From Pseudomonas sp. BN102 (GTDB lineage: Bacteria > Pseudomonadota > Gammaproteobacteria > Pseudomonadales > Pseudomonadaceae): 64,000 nt of DNA. Position 1 is the first letter of the stretch. Every line of letters begins with the position of its first letter. The stretch is from the NCBI RefSeq assembly GCF_029871245.1, contig NZ_SSON01000036.1, positions 1 to 64,000 on the forward strand, read 5' to 3'. A model generated the notes under the pieces. It saw nothing but the letters and a program-made list of their open reading frames with translations, was not told where the DNA came from and ran no database searches. A program made the translations under genes and the position numbers. This document shows positions 46,062 to 53,974 of the stretch, in pieces.

Positions 46062-46696
46062 TGGCCCACCTCCTGGCGTTCGAGGCCCATCAGCTCGACG
46101 GTGGTGCGCCCTTCGCGCAGCGCCGCCATCATCCGCGCTTCCTTGTCGGCGCGCGCCTCGCCCTCGGCCAGGGTGCGCTCCACCTCGGCCCGGGGAATGA
46201 TCACCACGCCATCGTCATCGGCCACCACCAGGTCGCCCGGCGCGACCTGAGCGCCGTTGAACGGAATGGGCGCCCCGATGGAGGGCGCGGTGGCCTTGAC
46301 GGTGCCCTTCACCGACACGCCACGGGAAAACACCGGGAAGCCCAGCTTCTCGATGGCCTGGATATCGCGCACGCCGCCATCGATCACCAGGCCGACCACA
46401 CCGGCCGCCTGGGCCGCCACGGTGAGCACTTCGCCCCAGTAACCGGCGAGGAAGTTACCGGTGCCCACCACCAGCACGCTGCCTTGCGGGGCGCGCTCCA
46501 GGGCCAGGTGCAGGGCCAGGTTGTCACCCGGCGAACACTCCAGCGGATAGGCCGGGGCGGCAATGAAGGCGCCACGCCAGACGGGGCGGATCGCCGGGTC
46601 CACGGCGGTCGGCAGCCCGGAGGCTTCGTACAGGGTGGAGCTACCGAGCGCCTTGGCGCGTTGGGCTACGGAGCCGATGTCGAAGTTGGCGCTCAT
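46058..46696 (-). CDS. RraA/HMG-aldolase family protein 1
   Basis: A 212-residue RraA-like fold. IDGGVRDI (DGxxRD, the metal- and pyruvate-binding motif of HMG/CHA aldolases), then SRGVSVKGTVKA, IPFNGAQVAPGDLVVADDDG. This is the classical 4-hydroxy-4-methyl-2-oxoglutarate / 4-carboxy-4-hydroxy-2-oxoadipate aldolase signature. It would cleave such compounds to pyruvate plus another 2-oxoacid. Coupled by 4-base overlaps on both sides. Confidence 0.88.
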   Translation of the reverse strand: MSANFDIGSVAQRAKALGSSTLYEASGLPTAVDPAIRPVWRGAFIAAPAYPLECSPGDNLALHLALERAPQGSVLVVGTGNFLAGYWGEVLTVAAQAAGVVGLVIDGGVRDIQAIEKLGFPVFSRGVSVKGTVKATAPSIGAPIPFNGAQVAPGDLVVADDDGVVIIPRAEVERTLAEGEARADKEARMMAALREGRTTVELMGLERQEVGQ

Positions 46697-47358
46697 TGGG
46701 ATTTCCTCTGCAGGTCGTGATAGCCGAGCGCGGCCCGGGCTTCTTTCAGGGTCTTGCCACTGGCGATCTGCTCGCGGATCTGCGCTTCGACCTTCTCGAT
46801 CTGACGGGCGCATTCGGCCACCTCGCGGGCGCGGCCACGGGGCACCAGCACCACGCCATTGGCGTCGGCGACCACTATGTCGCGGGCGCAGGCACGCGCG
46901 GTTCCGATACTCACCGGCTGGTTCACCGCCACCACCTCGACGCGGTCCTTGCCGGTGCGCATGAAGCGCCCCCTGGTGAATAGCGGGTAGCCTTCGCCCA
47001 GGGCCTTAATCACGTCGCGGCAGACGCCGTCGATCACGGTGCCGGCGATGCCGCGCGCCAGGGCGTACTGGGTCATGATGTCGCCCCACACGGTGCAGTC
47101 GGTGCGGCCGCCGTTGGCGATCACCACGACGTCACCCGGCGCCACGTCGTCGATGAAGTCGCCCACGGTGCCGGGCGGGGTGCTGGCGCAGACGTACTGC
47201 ACGGTGAAGGCCGGGCCCACGGTGACCTGCTGGTAATCGGCCAGGGGCGCGATATCCAGGCACTGGCCGGGCAGCCCCAGCTTGTCCATGGCATCGGACA
47301 CGGCCGGCGTATCCAGGCCCTCGAACAGGGCGACGAGCTCCTTGTCTGCTGCGTTCAT
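46693..47358 (-). CDS. RraA/HMG-aldolase family protein 2
   Basis: A 221-residue paralog of its neighbours. It keeps the metal motif as VIDGVCRDV and ends VADANGVVLVPRGRA. The middle (TRGRFMRTGKDRVEV) differs from protein 1, so the substrate may differ. It overlaps both flanking genes by ATGA, so the three must be made in stoichiometric amounts. Confidence 0.86.
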   Translation of the reverse strand: MNAADKELVALFEGLDTPAVSDAMDKLGLPGQCLDIAPLADYQQVTVGPAFTVQYVCASTPPGTVGDFIDDVAPGDVVVIANGGRTDCTVWGDIMTQYALARGIAGTVIDGVCRDVIKALGEGYPLFTRGRFMRTGKDRVEVVAVNQPVSIGTARACARDIVVADANGVVLVPRGRAREVAECARQIEKVEAQIREQIASGKTLKEARAALGYHDLQRKSQ

Positions 47359-48023
47359 GCGCCGGCCTCCGCCTTGATGGCTTCGAACTGGCTGTCGTGC
47401 ATCACGCTCTCCACCGAGCGTCCTGCCCTCACCGCCTCCACCATGCCCGCCTGGCGGCGGTCTATGCGTTCGGCGAGCTCGAGCACTGCTTCGATGACTT
47501 CGGCCGGAACGAAGACGGTGCCGCACTCATCGGCGATCACGTAGTCGTCCTCGTTTACCTCCACGCCGCCCATGCGAACCTTGCAGCCAGAATCGACCTG
47601 CACCAGGCGGTTGCGCGCGCTGATCATGGTCACGCCCCGGCCGTAGACCGGGTAGCCGATCTCCGCGCTGCCCTTGATGTCGCGACTGAAGCCGTCGATC
47701 ACCGAGCCACGGATGCCCTTCTGGCGGGCCGCGTTGGCGAGGATGTCGCCCCAGCTGGAGATGCCCTCCACGCCACCGGCGATCACCAGCACGCGGTCAT
47801 CGGTATCGATGCCCGCTACTACGGGCGTGATCAGGTGAACCGTGGGGTTGGCGTCCTGCTTGGGGGCCAGTTGCACGGTACTGGCGCGGCCGACGATCGT
47901 CGGGCAGTTCCAGAGCGGCCGCAGGCCGACGGTGGCGCCGGGCAGGCCGAGGAAGTCCAGGGCGTCGGACACCGTGTTGGTGTCCAGCGCGGACAGTCGA
48001 TTCAGGGCGTTGGTTGCGTTCAT
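47355..48023 (-). CDS. RraA/HMG-aldolase family protein 3
   Basis: A 222-residue paralog, closer to protein 2 than to protein 1. VIDGFSRDI is the conserved motif, followed by YGRGVTMISARNRLV and IADECGTVFVPAEV. First gene of the operon. Its promoter faces the divergent LysR gene, and an operator-like site lies between. Confidence 0.86.
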   Translation of the reverse strand: MNATNALNRLSALDTNTVSDALDFLGLPGATVGLRPLWNCPTIVGRASTVQLAPKQDANPTVHLITPVVAGIDTDDRVLVIAGGVEGISSWGDILANAARQKGIRGSVIDGFSRDIKGSAEIGYPVYGRGVTMISARNRLVQVDSGCKVRMGGVEVNEDDYVIADECGTVFVPAEVIEAVLELAERIDRRQAGMVEAVRAGRSVESVMHDSQFEAIKAEAGA

Positions 48024-48102
48024 GGGAAGCGGACCTTGTTGTGTGGAGGCCCGAGTATCGGCGGGCTATATCCATAGGTATATTCCTGATCAAGTAACGC
48101 TC

Positions 48103-48121
48103 CCATACGCCCAACCTATGG
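48103..48121. promoter_or_regulatory. LysR operator-like site CCATA-N9-TATGG, copy 1
   Basis: CCATACGCCCAACCTATGG, directly before the LysR start. Its reverse complement differs from the site at 49156-49174 at only 2 of 19 bases. A further CCATAGGT half-site lies at 48072-48079 nearer the rraA operon. Confidence 0.7.
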
Positions 48122-48122
48122 A

Positions 48123-49022
48123 ATGACCATGATCAACTTCCGCCTGATCCGGCACCTCTGGCTGTTCCTCGCGGTGGCCGAGGAACAAAGCTTCAGCCGC
48201 GCGGCCAAGCGGCTGGGCATGTCCCAGCCACCGCTGACCGAGCAGATCCAGATCCTTGAACACGCCCTGAAGATCAAGCTGTTCGAGCGCTCTCGCCGGG
48301 GTGCGCAGCTGACCCCGGCGGGCGCCGCCATCCTCCCCGCCGTGCGCAAGTTCGCCGACCAGCTGGAGCGCCTGGAGCTGGCGGTGCTGGAAGCGGTGTC
48401 CGGCCAGGCCGGCGTGCTGACCATCGGCGCCATCACCAACGCCATGATCGATGTTCTGCCGCCCCTGATCGACCGTTTCAAGGCCGAGCACCCGCAGATC
48501 ACCGTGGCCGTTCGGGAGATCGACAGCGCGGAAGCCATCCCCGCCCTGGAATCAGGCGATATCGACCTGGCCTTCGCGCGACTGGAGGGCAACCTCGGCA
48601 AGGACATCCGCTCCGTGCCGCTGACCGAGGACCGCCTGGCGGTCGCCATCCTCCGCGACCATCCGCTCGCCGCGCGCCAGCGCCTGACCCTCGCCAGCCT
48701 CGCGGACGAACCGCTGGTGATGTCCTCACGCCAGGTCAGCCCGAACTACTTCGACTACCTGATCGGCGTGTGCAAGGCCAATGGCCTCTCCCCGCGCGTG
48801 CTGCACGAGGTTCGCTCGGTCGCGTCGCAGATCGCTTTCGTCAGTTGCGGCCAGGGAGTCGCCCTGGTGCCCGCCTCGATGAAGAAGCTGGCACCGGACA
48901 ACGTGGTGCTGAAGCCGATCACACCCAGGCTCGGCGTGGTGACCACCGCCGCGGTGTGGAATGCCGCACGGCCCAACCCGTTGGTGGACGCAATGGTGGC
49001 GCAGTTGGCGGCGGATGCCTGA
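48123..49022 (+). CDS. LysR-family transcriptional regulator
   Basis: A 299-residue LTTR of the CatR/BenM-like group. FLAVAEEQSFSRAAKRLGM with SQPPLTEQIQILEHALK is the HTH. Divergent from the RraA-aminotransferase operon. An in-frame ATG two codons later (48129) is an alternative start. It likely controls the divergent operon and, through a near-identical site, the hydrolase gene at 49276. Confidence 0.92.
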   Translation: MTMINFRLIRHLWLFLAVAEEQSFSRAAKRLGMSQPPLTEQIQILEHALKIKLFERSRRGAQLTPAGAAILPAVRKFADQLERLELAVLEAVSGQAGVLTIGAITNAMIDVLPPLIDRFKAEHPQITVAVREIDSAEAIPALESGDIDLAFARLEGNLGKDIRSVPLTEDRLAVAILRDHPLAARQRLTLASLADEPLVMSSRQVSPNYFDYLIGVCKANGLSPRVLHEVRSVASQIAFVSCGQGVALVPASMKKLAPDNVVLKPITPRLGVVTTAAVWNAARPNPLVDAMVAQLAADA

Positions 49023-49079
49023 AAGCTCTCTGGAGTCGGTTGGTGCGGGCCACGCTGGCCCGAGCCCGCGAGGTTCAAC

Positions 49080-49138
49080 GAAGGATCACCGGGCACGGTC
49101 TCGTTGGGCTTCGCATAGCTCAGCCGCAACCTACGTAA
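49080..49138. repeat. REP element, GTTGGGCTTCGC family
   Basis: GTTGGGCTTCGCATAGCTCA followed by CAACCTACG. It matches the copy at about 17683-17712 (one or two differences). Confidence 0.7.
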
Positions 49139-49155
49139 CCGTGCGCATCAACTAT

Positions 49156-49174
49156 CCATAGGTTAAGCGTATGG
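49156..49174. promoter_or_regulatory. LysR operator-like site CCATA-N9-TATGG, copy 2
   Basis: CCATAGGTTAAGCGTATGG lies 102-120 bases before the hydrolase gene and matches copy 1 (reverse orientation) at 17 of 19 bases. Confidence 0.7.
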
Positions 49175-49275
49175 ATGGCTTACCAACTTAGGAATTTACA
49201 GAAGGATAAGCTCACCCGAGAGTGAGGGGGCAGCGCAATCAACTGCGCCAACGCCTTGCCCCAGGAGCCGCCAAC

Positions 49276-50094
49276 GTGTCCACAGAACAAGAATTCACCC
49301 GTTCCCTCGTGCCGCTGACCATCGATGGGGTAGACCTGACAGTTGCCGCCTTGCATCGCGCCGGCGACAAGGCGCCCATCGTCTTCCTCCATGGCTTCGG
49401 CTCCACCAAGGAGGACTACGCCGACATCGTGCGCCATGCCGCCTTTAACGGGCATCCCTTCCTCGCCTACGACGCCCCGGGCTGCGGCGAAACGGCCTGC
49501 GCCGACCTATCGCGCATCTCCATTCCCTTCCTGGTCAGGACCGCGTTGGACATGCTGGAGCACTTCGACATCGAGCGCTTTCATCTCGTCGGCCACTCCA
49601 TGGGCGGACTGACCTCGCTGATGCTGGCCCACCAGCACCCGGATCGAGTGCTCAGTTTCGTCGACATCGAAGGCAACATCGCCCCGGAAGACTGCTTCCT
49701 CAGCCGGCAGATCCACGACCATGCGCAGGATGACGCCGAGCGCTTCTTCGACCACTTCATCGAACGCACCCGCCATGCCCCGTCCTACGCCAGCGCGCTC
49801 TACGCCGCCAGCCTGCGCCACAAGGTGCGGGCCGGCGCGGTGCGCGGCATCTTCGAGTCCATGGTAGAGCTGTCCGACCACGGCGAGCTGATGGACAAGT
49901 TCCTCGCCCTGCCCTTCCCACGCATGTTCATGTACGGCGAGCAGAACGCCTCGCTCAGCTACCTGGCGTACATCCAGAGCCAGGGCGTGCACCTGGCGCA
50001 AATCCGCAACTGCGGCCACTTCCCCATGTACTCCAACCCCACTGCCATGTGGGAACGCATCGCCCATCTGCATCGCTTCTGCGCTGCTGGTTGA
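49276..50094 (+). CDS. alpha/beta hydrolase
   Basis: A 272-residue alpha/beta hydrolase. VFLHGFGSTKEDY is the oxyanion region, LVGHSMGGLTSL the nucleophile, and NCGHFPMYSNP the catalytic His. An Asp in VDIEGNIAPED or the later FMYGEQN strand should complete the triad. The GTG at 49276 is preceded by CAGGAG and chosen over the ATG 54 bases upstream. It is probably under the LysR gene upstream. Confidence 0.87.
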   Translation: MSTEQEFTRSLVPLTIDGVDLTVAALHRAGDKAPIVFLHGFGSTKEDYADIVRHAAFNGHPFLAYDAPGCGETACADLSRISIPFLVRTALDMLEHFDIERFHLVGHSMGGLTSLMLAHQHPDRVLSFVDIEGNIAPEDCFLSRQIHDHAQDDAERFFDHFIERTRHAPSYASALYAASLRHKVRAGAVRGIFESMVELSDHGELMDKFLALPFPRMFMYGEQNASLSYLAYIQSQGVHLAQIRNCGHFPMYSNPTAMWERIAHLHRFCAAG

Positions 50095-50225
50095 CGCACT
50101 CGGCGGCCACGCGGCGCGCTGAACCCTCCCAACGCTGACGGATTCCCCTACGCCCGCCCCGCCGGTCGCGGCGGCTTCCCATGCGTTCCGGAAACGCTCC
50201 ACAGAACAAGAACGAGGAGACTCTC

Positions 50226-50570
50226 ATGCTCGAAACCCTCAACGCCTTTCTCTCCGGCAAGGTCCTGCTGCTGATCTTCTAGGGCGCCATCGAGGACCTG
50301 GGCACCGTGTTCGCCTTCGCCGACATCACCATGACGCTGCTGGCGCTGGTCAACCTGTTGGCCCTGGCCATGCTGTTCAAGGTCGGCCTGCGCGTGCGGC
50401 GCGACTACGACGAGCAACGCAAGGCCGGTATCACGGTTCCGGTGTTCGACCCCAGCCGGTTCGCCGACCTCGATCTGGACCCGGGCGCCTGGCCAGCCAC
50501 CCAGGTCGAGTCGCGCAAAGCAGCCGATGGCCCGGAAAGCCTTGGCGAAACGGCGGTGGGCAGAAGCTGA
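50226..50570 (+). pseudogene. AGCS sodium:alanine/glycine symporter remnant with large internal deletion
   Basis: ATG at 50226 with a good ribosome-binding site (ACGAGGAG) starts MLETLNAFLSGKVLLLIF, the N-terminus of AgcS-type carriers. An in-frame TAG (50280) follows at once, and the same frame continues GAIEDLGTVFAFADITM, the C-terminal end of the same family, through to TGA at 50570. About 350 residues of the transporter core are gone, so the gene is dead. It probably followed the hydrolase in the ancestral operon. Confidence 0.88.
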
Positions 50571-50582
50571 GCGAGGTGAGAG

Positions 50583-50605
50583 GCGCTGCCGGGCATCGGC
50601 AGCGC
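50583..50605 (+). terminator. hairpin after the AGCS remnant
   Basis: GCGCTGCCG GGCAT CGGCAGCGC, a perfect 9-bp stem. It has no T-run, so termination is uncertain. Confidence 0.5.
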
Positions 50606-50740
50606 ATTGGCGTTATCGGCGCCAAATCAAGCAAGCCCCGACAGGTTCAACATCGGACTTCGTCAATGGCGCCTGTCAGGCCGCACAGTCGCAAGCGGTC
50701 TCATGGGATGGCAGCTACTTTTTCAACAGAATCGGCCAGA

Positions 50741-50763
50741 AGCGGATCTTCAAGAGATCCGCT
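50741..50763 (-). terminator. hairpin after the agu2A' gene
   Basis: AGCGGATCT TCAAG AGATCCGCT, a perfect 9-bp stem 34 bases after the agu2A' stop codon. On the minus strand it is followed by TCTGGCCG then TTGAAAAAG rather than a long U tract. Confidence 0.5.
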
Positions 50764-50796
50764 AGGCCAGAAGCGGCCGGGACAAGGCCGGGAACT

Positions 50797-51921
50797 TCAA
50801 ACGAGCGGAAGATTCTTGGTGACGCAATGAATGCCGCCACCACCGGCGGCGATCGGGTCGATGTTCACCTGCACCACCACTCGCCCCGGATAGAGTTTGG
50901 TGAGCAGGTCCTTGCAGTACTTGTCCGCCGCCGCGTCGCCGAACTGCGGGGCGATCACGGCACCGTTGATCGGCAGGTAATTGATGTAGCCGGGGGCGAA
51001 GTCCGGGTTGTCACGGGTGTACTGGTTGCTGCGTACCTTCAGGGGCGGCGGCAGGGTGTGGACTTCCAGTTTGCGCCCGTCGGCATCGGTGGCGGCGTTG
51101 AGAATTTCCAGGTGCTTGCGCGTCACGGCGTAGTCGTAGGACTTGGGATCGTTGTCCAGGTTGGCGATCACCACGCCCGGCTTGACGAAGCGCGCGTAGA
51201 AGTCGACGTGGGCATCGGTGATGTCCTTGTCCTTGATGCCGGGAAGCCAGATGATCTTGCGCAGGCCGAGGTTGGCCTTCAGCTCGGCTTCGATTTGCGC
51301 CTTGCCCATGCCGGGGTTGCGGTTGCCGTTGACCCAGCAGCTCTCGGTGATGATCGCGGTGCCATGGCCGTCCACCTCGATGCCGCCGCCCTCGCCCACC
51401 AGCGCGCTGCGGATGTAGTCGGACTCCATCTCGTAGCTCAGGGTGCCGGCCACTCGCGTGTCGTTGGCCGAGGTCTGCTTGTTGCCCCAGCCGTTGAAGT
51501 TGAAGTCCACCAGGCCCAGGCCGCCCGCCCCGTCGACCACGAAGCAGCCGCCGTAGTCGCGTACCCAGACGTCATCCAGCGGCAGGGCAAGGAACTCGAC
51601 GTTGCTGGTGCCGCATTTGCTCCTGGCCGCGGACAGCTGGTTGGCCCGGCACAGCACGGTGACCGGCTGATAGTTGGCGATGGTCCTGGCCAGCAGCGCG
51701 ATGGTGTCGTTCACCGCACCCGCCCAGTCCTCCCAGACGCGCGACGAGGCGGCGAAGGCCAGGATCACTCGCTCCTGTAGGCCGTGTTCGTCCGGCATGT
51801 ACCAGCTGCCGGCCAGGGCGGCGGGTACGCGCGCGGCGCCCAGGCCCAGGCCAAGGGAAGCGACAGCGCCGATACCGCTGGCCGCCATCAGCTGCTTGAT
51901 GAAGTCACGACGTGTAGACAT
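50797..51921 (-). CDS. Tat-exported agmatine deiminase-like protein (Agu2A' type)
   Basis: A 374-residue peptidyl-arginine-deiminase-fold protein. STRRDFIKQLMAASG at the N-terminus is a twin-arginine signal. DDVWVRDYGG, VGEGGGIEVDG, ITDAHVDFY and GGGGIHCVTK carry the guanidino-group Asp/Glu, the His and the catalytic Cys. Agmatine deiminase activity to N-carbamoylputrescine is expected, but outside the cytoplasm. P. aeruginosa PA14 has a Tat-signal deiminase at the end of agu2ABCA'. Confidence 0.88.
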   Translation of the reverse strand: MSTRRDFIKQLMAASGIGAVASLGLGLGAARVPAALAGSWYMPDEHGLQERVILAFAASSRVWEDWAGAVNDTIALLARTIANYQPVTVLCRANQLSAARSKCGTSNVEFLALPLDDVWVRDYGGCFVVDGAGGLGLVDFNFNGWGNKQTSANDTRVAGTLSYEMESDYIRSALVGEGGGIEVDGHGTAIITESCWVNGNRNPGMGKAQIEAELKANLGLRKIIWLPGIKDKDITDAHVDFYARFVKPGVVIANLDNDPKSYDYAVTRKHLEILNAATDADGRKLEVHTLPPPLKVRSNQYTRDNPDFAPGYINYLPINGAVIAPQFGDAAADKYCKDLLTKLYPGRVVVQVNIDPIAAGGGGIHCVTKNLPLV

Positions 51922-51959
51922 GGTGCGTCCTCTGCTGGGTAGGTAGGCGGAGCCTGGTA

Positions 51960-53063
51960 TCAGTCATGGATAGCCGTCTTGAAGGTGGTCCACGCGCGCA
52001 TTCGCGCCCGCATGTCCCGTTGCGGGACGTCCTTGCCGGGGATCAGCCGCGCGTAGGTGGCCTCGTCGACGTAGATATCCGGGTTGTTGCGCATGTCGGC
52101 AGCGACCATTGGCCTGGCCTTGGCGCTAGAGGTGGGATAGCCGGTGGCGTTGCTGATCGCCGCCATGTTTTCCGGGCGCATGATGAAGTTGATCAGCGCA
52201 TAGGCAAATTCCGGGTGCCGGGCATCGGCCGGGATGGCCATGGTGTCCATCCACACCGTGGTGCCCTCCCGCGGGATGCGGTACTGGAAGCGCGTGGCCT
52301 TGCCCGCCTCGTCCGCCGCGCGCTGCGCCTGGGTCATGTCGCCGCTGTAGCCGAGGGACAGGCAGATGTCCCCGTTGACCAGCTGGGTGACCGGCTGCGA
52401 CTGGAACTTGCGGATGTACGGCTTGATCGCCTTGAGTAGCGTCACCGCCTCGGCCAGTTCCTGCGGCTTGCTGCTGCGCGGGTCATGGCCGAGGTAATTG
52501 AGCACCACGGCCAGCACTTCATCGGGCGAATCGATCATCGAGATGCCGCAGTCGGCGAATTTCGCCGCCAGCTCGGGCTTGAAGATCAGGTCCAGGCTGT
52601 TCACCGGCGCGTCGGCCAGGCGCTGCTCGATCAGCGCCTGGTTGTAGGTCAGGCCGATGGTGCCCCAGGTATAGGGCACGGTGGCGTGGCGCGAGTACGG
52701 GTAGCGGGCCTGCAACGTACGCAGGCCCGGCTCGATTTCCTCCAGGTGTTCGAGCTTGCCCTTGTCCAGCTTCTGCAGGGCGCCGGCGCGCATCAGGCGT
52801 TCGGCCACGGTATCGCCGGGGAAGATCAGGTCATAGCCGCTATGGCCGGACATCATCTTCGCCTCCAGCGTCTCGCTGCTGTCCATCACGTCGTAGATGA
52901 CCTGGATGCCGGTCTCGCGGGTGAAGGCGTCGAGGGTGTCCGGGGCGAAGTAGTCCGCCCAGTTGTACAGGCGCAGGACCTTGTCCTCGGCCTGGGCGGC
53001 CAATTGCGCGCAGCCAAGGCCAAGGCCCAGGGCAAGGACCAAGAGTTTTTTCATGGCGTTCAT
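51960..53063 (-). CDS. PotF-like polyamine-binding protein (Agu2C type)
   Basis: A 367-residue periplasmic binding protein with a signal peptide (about 1-27, ending AQAE). RLYNWADYFAPDTLDAF is the PotD/PotF start, and WGTIGLTYN, NGDICLSLGYSGD and WMDTMAIP are family segments. It binds putrescine, spermidine or agmatine. No ABC permease genes are adjacent. It lies 2 bases after aguB in the operon. Confidence 0.92.
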   Translation of the reverse strand: MNAMKKLLVLALGLGLGCAQLAAQAEDKVLRLYNWADYFAPDTLDAFTRETGIQVIYDVMDSSETLEAKMMSGHSGYDLIFPGDTVAERLMRAGALQKLDKGKLEHLEEIEPGLRTLQARYPYSRHATVPYTWGTIGLTYNQALIEQRLADAPVNSLDLIFKPELAAKFADCGISMIDSPDEVLAVVLNYLGHDPRSSKPQELAEAVTLLKAIKPYIRKFQSQPVTQLVNGDICLSLGYSGDMTQAQRAADEAGKATRFQYRIPREGTTVWMDTMAIPADARHPEFAYALINFIMRPENMAAISNATGYPTSSAKARPMVAADMRNNPDIYVDEATYARLIPGKDVPQRDMRARMRAWTTFKTAIHD

Positions 53064-53065
53064 CT

Positions 53066-53974
53066 TCAGGCTCCCTGGCGCTGCCAGCGTTCGTGGGTCT
53101 GGCGACCGTCCAGGCCCAGCAGCGGGCCATACATTTCCGGGCGGCGATCACGGTAGATGCCCCAGTTCAGGCGCTCCTCGGCCATGGCGGCGAGGTCGAG
53201 CCGCTGCACCAGCACACCGCTGCTGTCGCGGTCGGCTTCAGCCAGCAGCTTGCCCTTGTGGTCGGTGATGAAGGACGAGCCGTAGAAGCGCATCCGCAGA
53301 TTGGGGTCGGTGGTCGCCACCTCTTCGCCGACGCGGTTGGCGGCGATCACCGGCAGGATGTTGGCGGCGGCATGGCCACGCTGGGCCAGTTGCCAGTGAT
53401 CGCGCGAATCCAGCCCGTCGGCGCCCGGCTCGGAACCGATGGCAGTCGGATAGAGCAGCACCTCGGCCCCCATCAGCGCCAGGCAACGGGCCGTCTCGGG
53501 GAACCACTGGTCCCAGCAGATGCCGACGCCGATTCGCCCGAAGGCGGTATCCCAGACTCGGAAACCGGTATCGCCAGGGCTGAAGTACTCCTTCTCCTGG
53601 TAACCGATGGCGTTGGGGATGTGGGTCTTGCGGTACACACCGAGCAGGCGGCCGTCGGCATCGGCCACCGCCAGCGAGTTGAAGAACGCATTCCCGGCAC
53701 GCTCGAACCAGCTCAGCGGCAGCACCACTCCCAGCTCCCGGGCGAGGTCGGCGAAGCGCTTGAGCACGGCGCTGCGGCCATACTCCTCGGCCAGCGCCAG
53801 GTGCTTATGGTCCTGCTCGATGCAGAAGTACGGGGTGGCGAACAGCTCTTGCAGCAGGATCAGTTGCGCGCCCTTTGCGGCGGCCTCGCGCACCAGACGC
53901 TCGGCCTCGTCGAGGTTGCTCTCCAGGTCCCAGCTGCAGGCGAACTGGGTGGTGGCGACGGTCAGCAGGCTCAT
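53066..53974 (-). CDS. aguB: N-carbamoylputrescine amidase
   Basis: A 302-residue nitrilase-superfamily enzyme. Glu in LILLQELFATPYF, Lys in GVYRKTHIPN and Cys in GICWDQWFPE form the catalytic triad. It converts N-carbamoylputrescine to putrescine, CO2 and ammonia, the second step after AguA. The start overlaps the aguA stop codon by four bases. Confidence 0.95.
   Translation of the reverse strand: MSLLTVATTQFACSWDLESNLDEAERLVREAAAKGAQLILLQELFATPYFCIEQDHKHLALAEEYGRSAVLKRFADLARELGVVLPLSWFERAGNAFFNSLAVADADGRLLGVYRKTHIPNAIGYQEKEYFSPGDTGFRVWDTAFGRIGVGICWDQWFPETARCLALMGAEVLLYPTAIGSEPGADGLDSRDHWQLAQRGHAAANILPVIAANRVGEEVATTDPNLRMRFYGSSFITDHKGKLLAEADRDSSGVLVQRLDLAAMAEERLNWGIYRDRRPEMYGPLLGLDGRQTHERWQRQGA

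Noticed and set aside
49222-49276. upstream ATG as start of the 49276 hydrolase
   Set aside because: The GTG at 49276 has CAGGAG at good spacing and the extra 18 residues show no family similarity.
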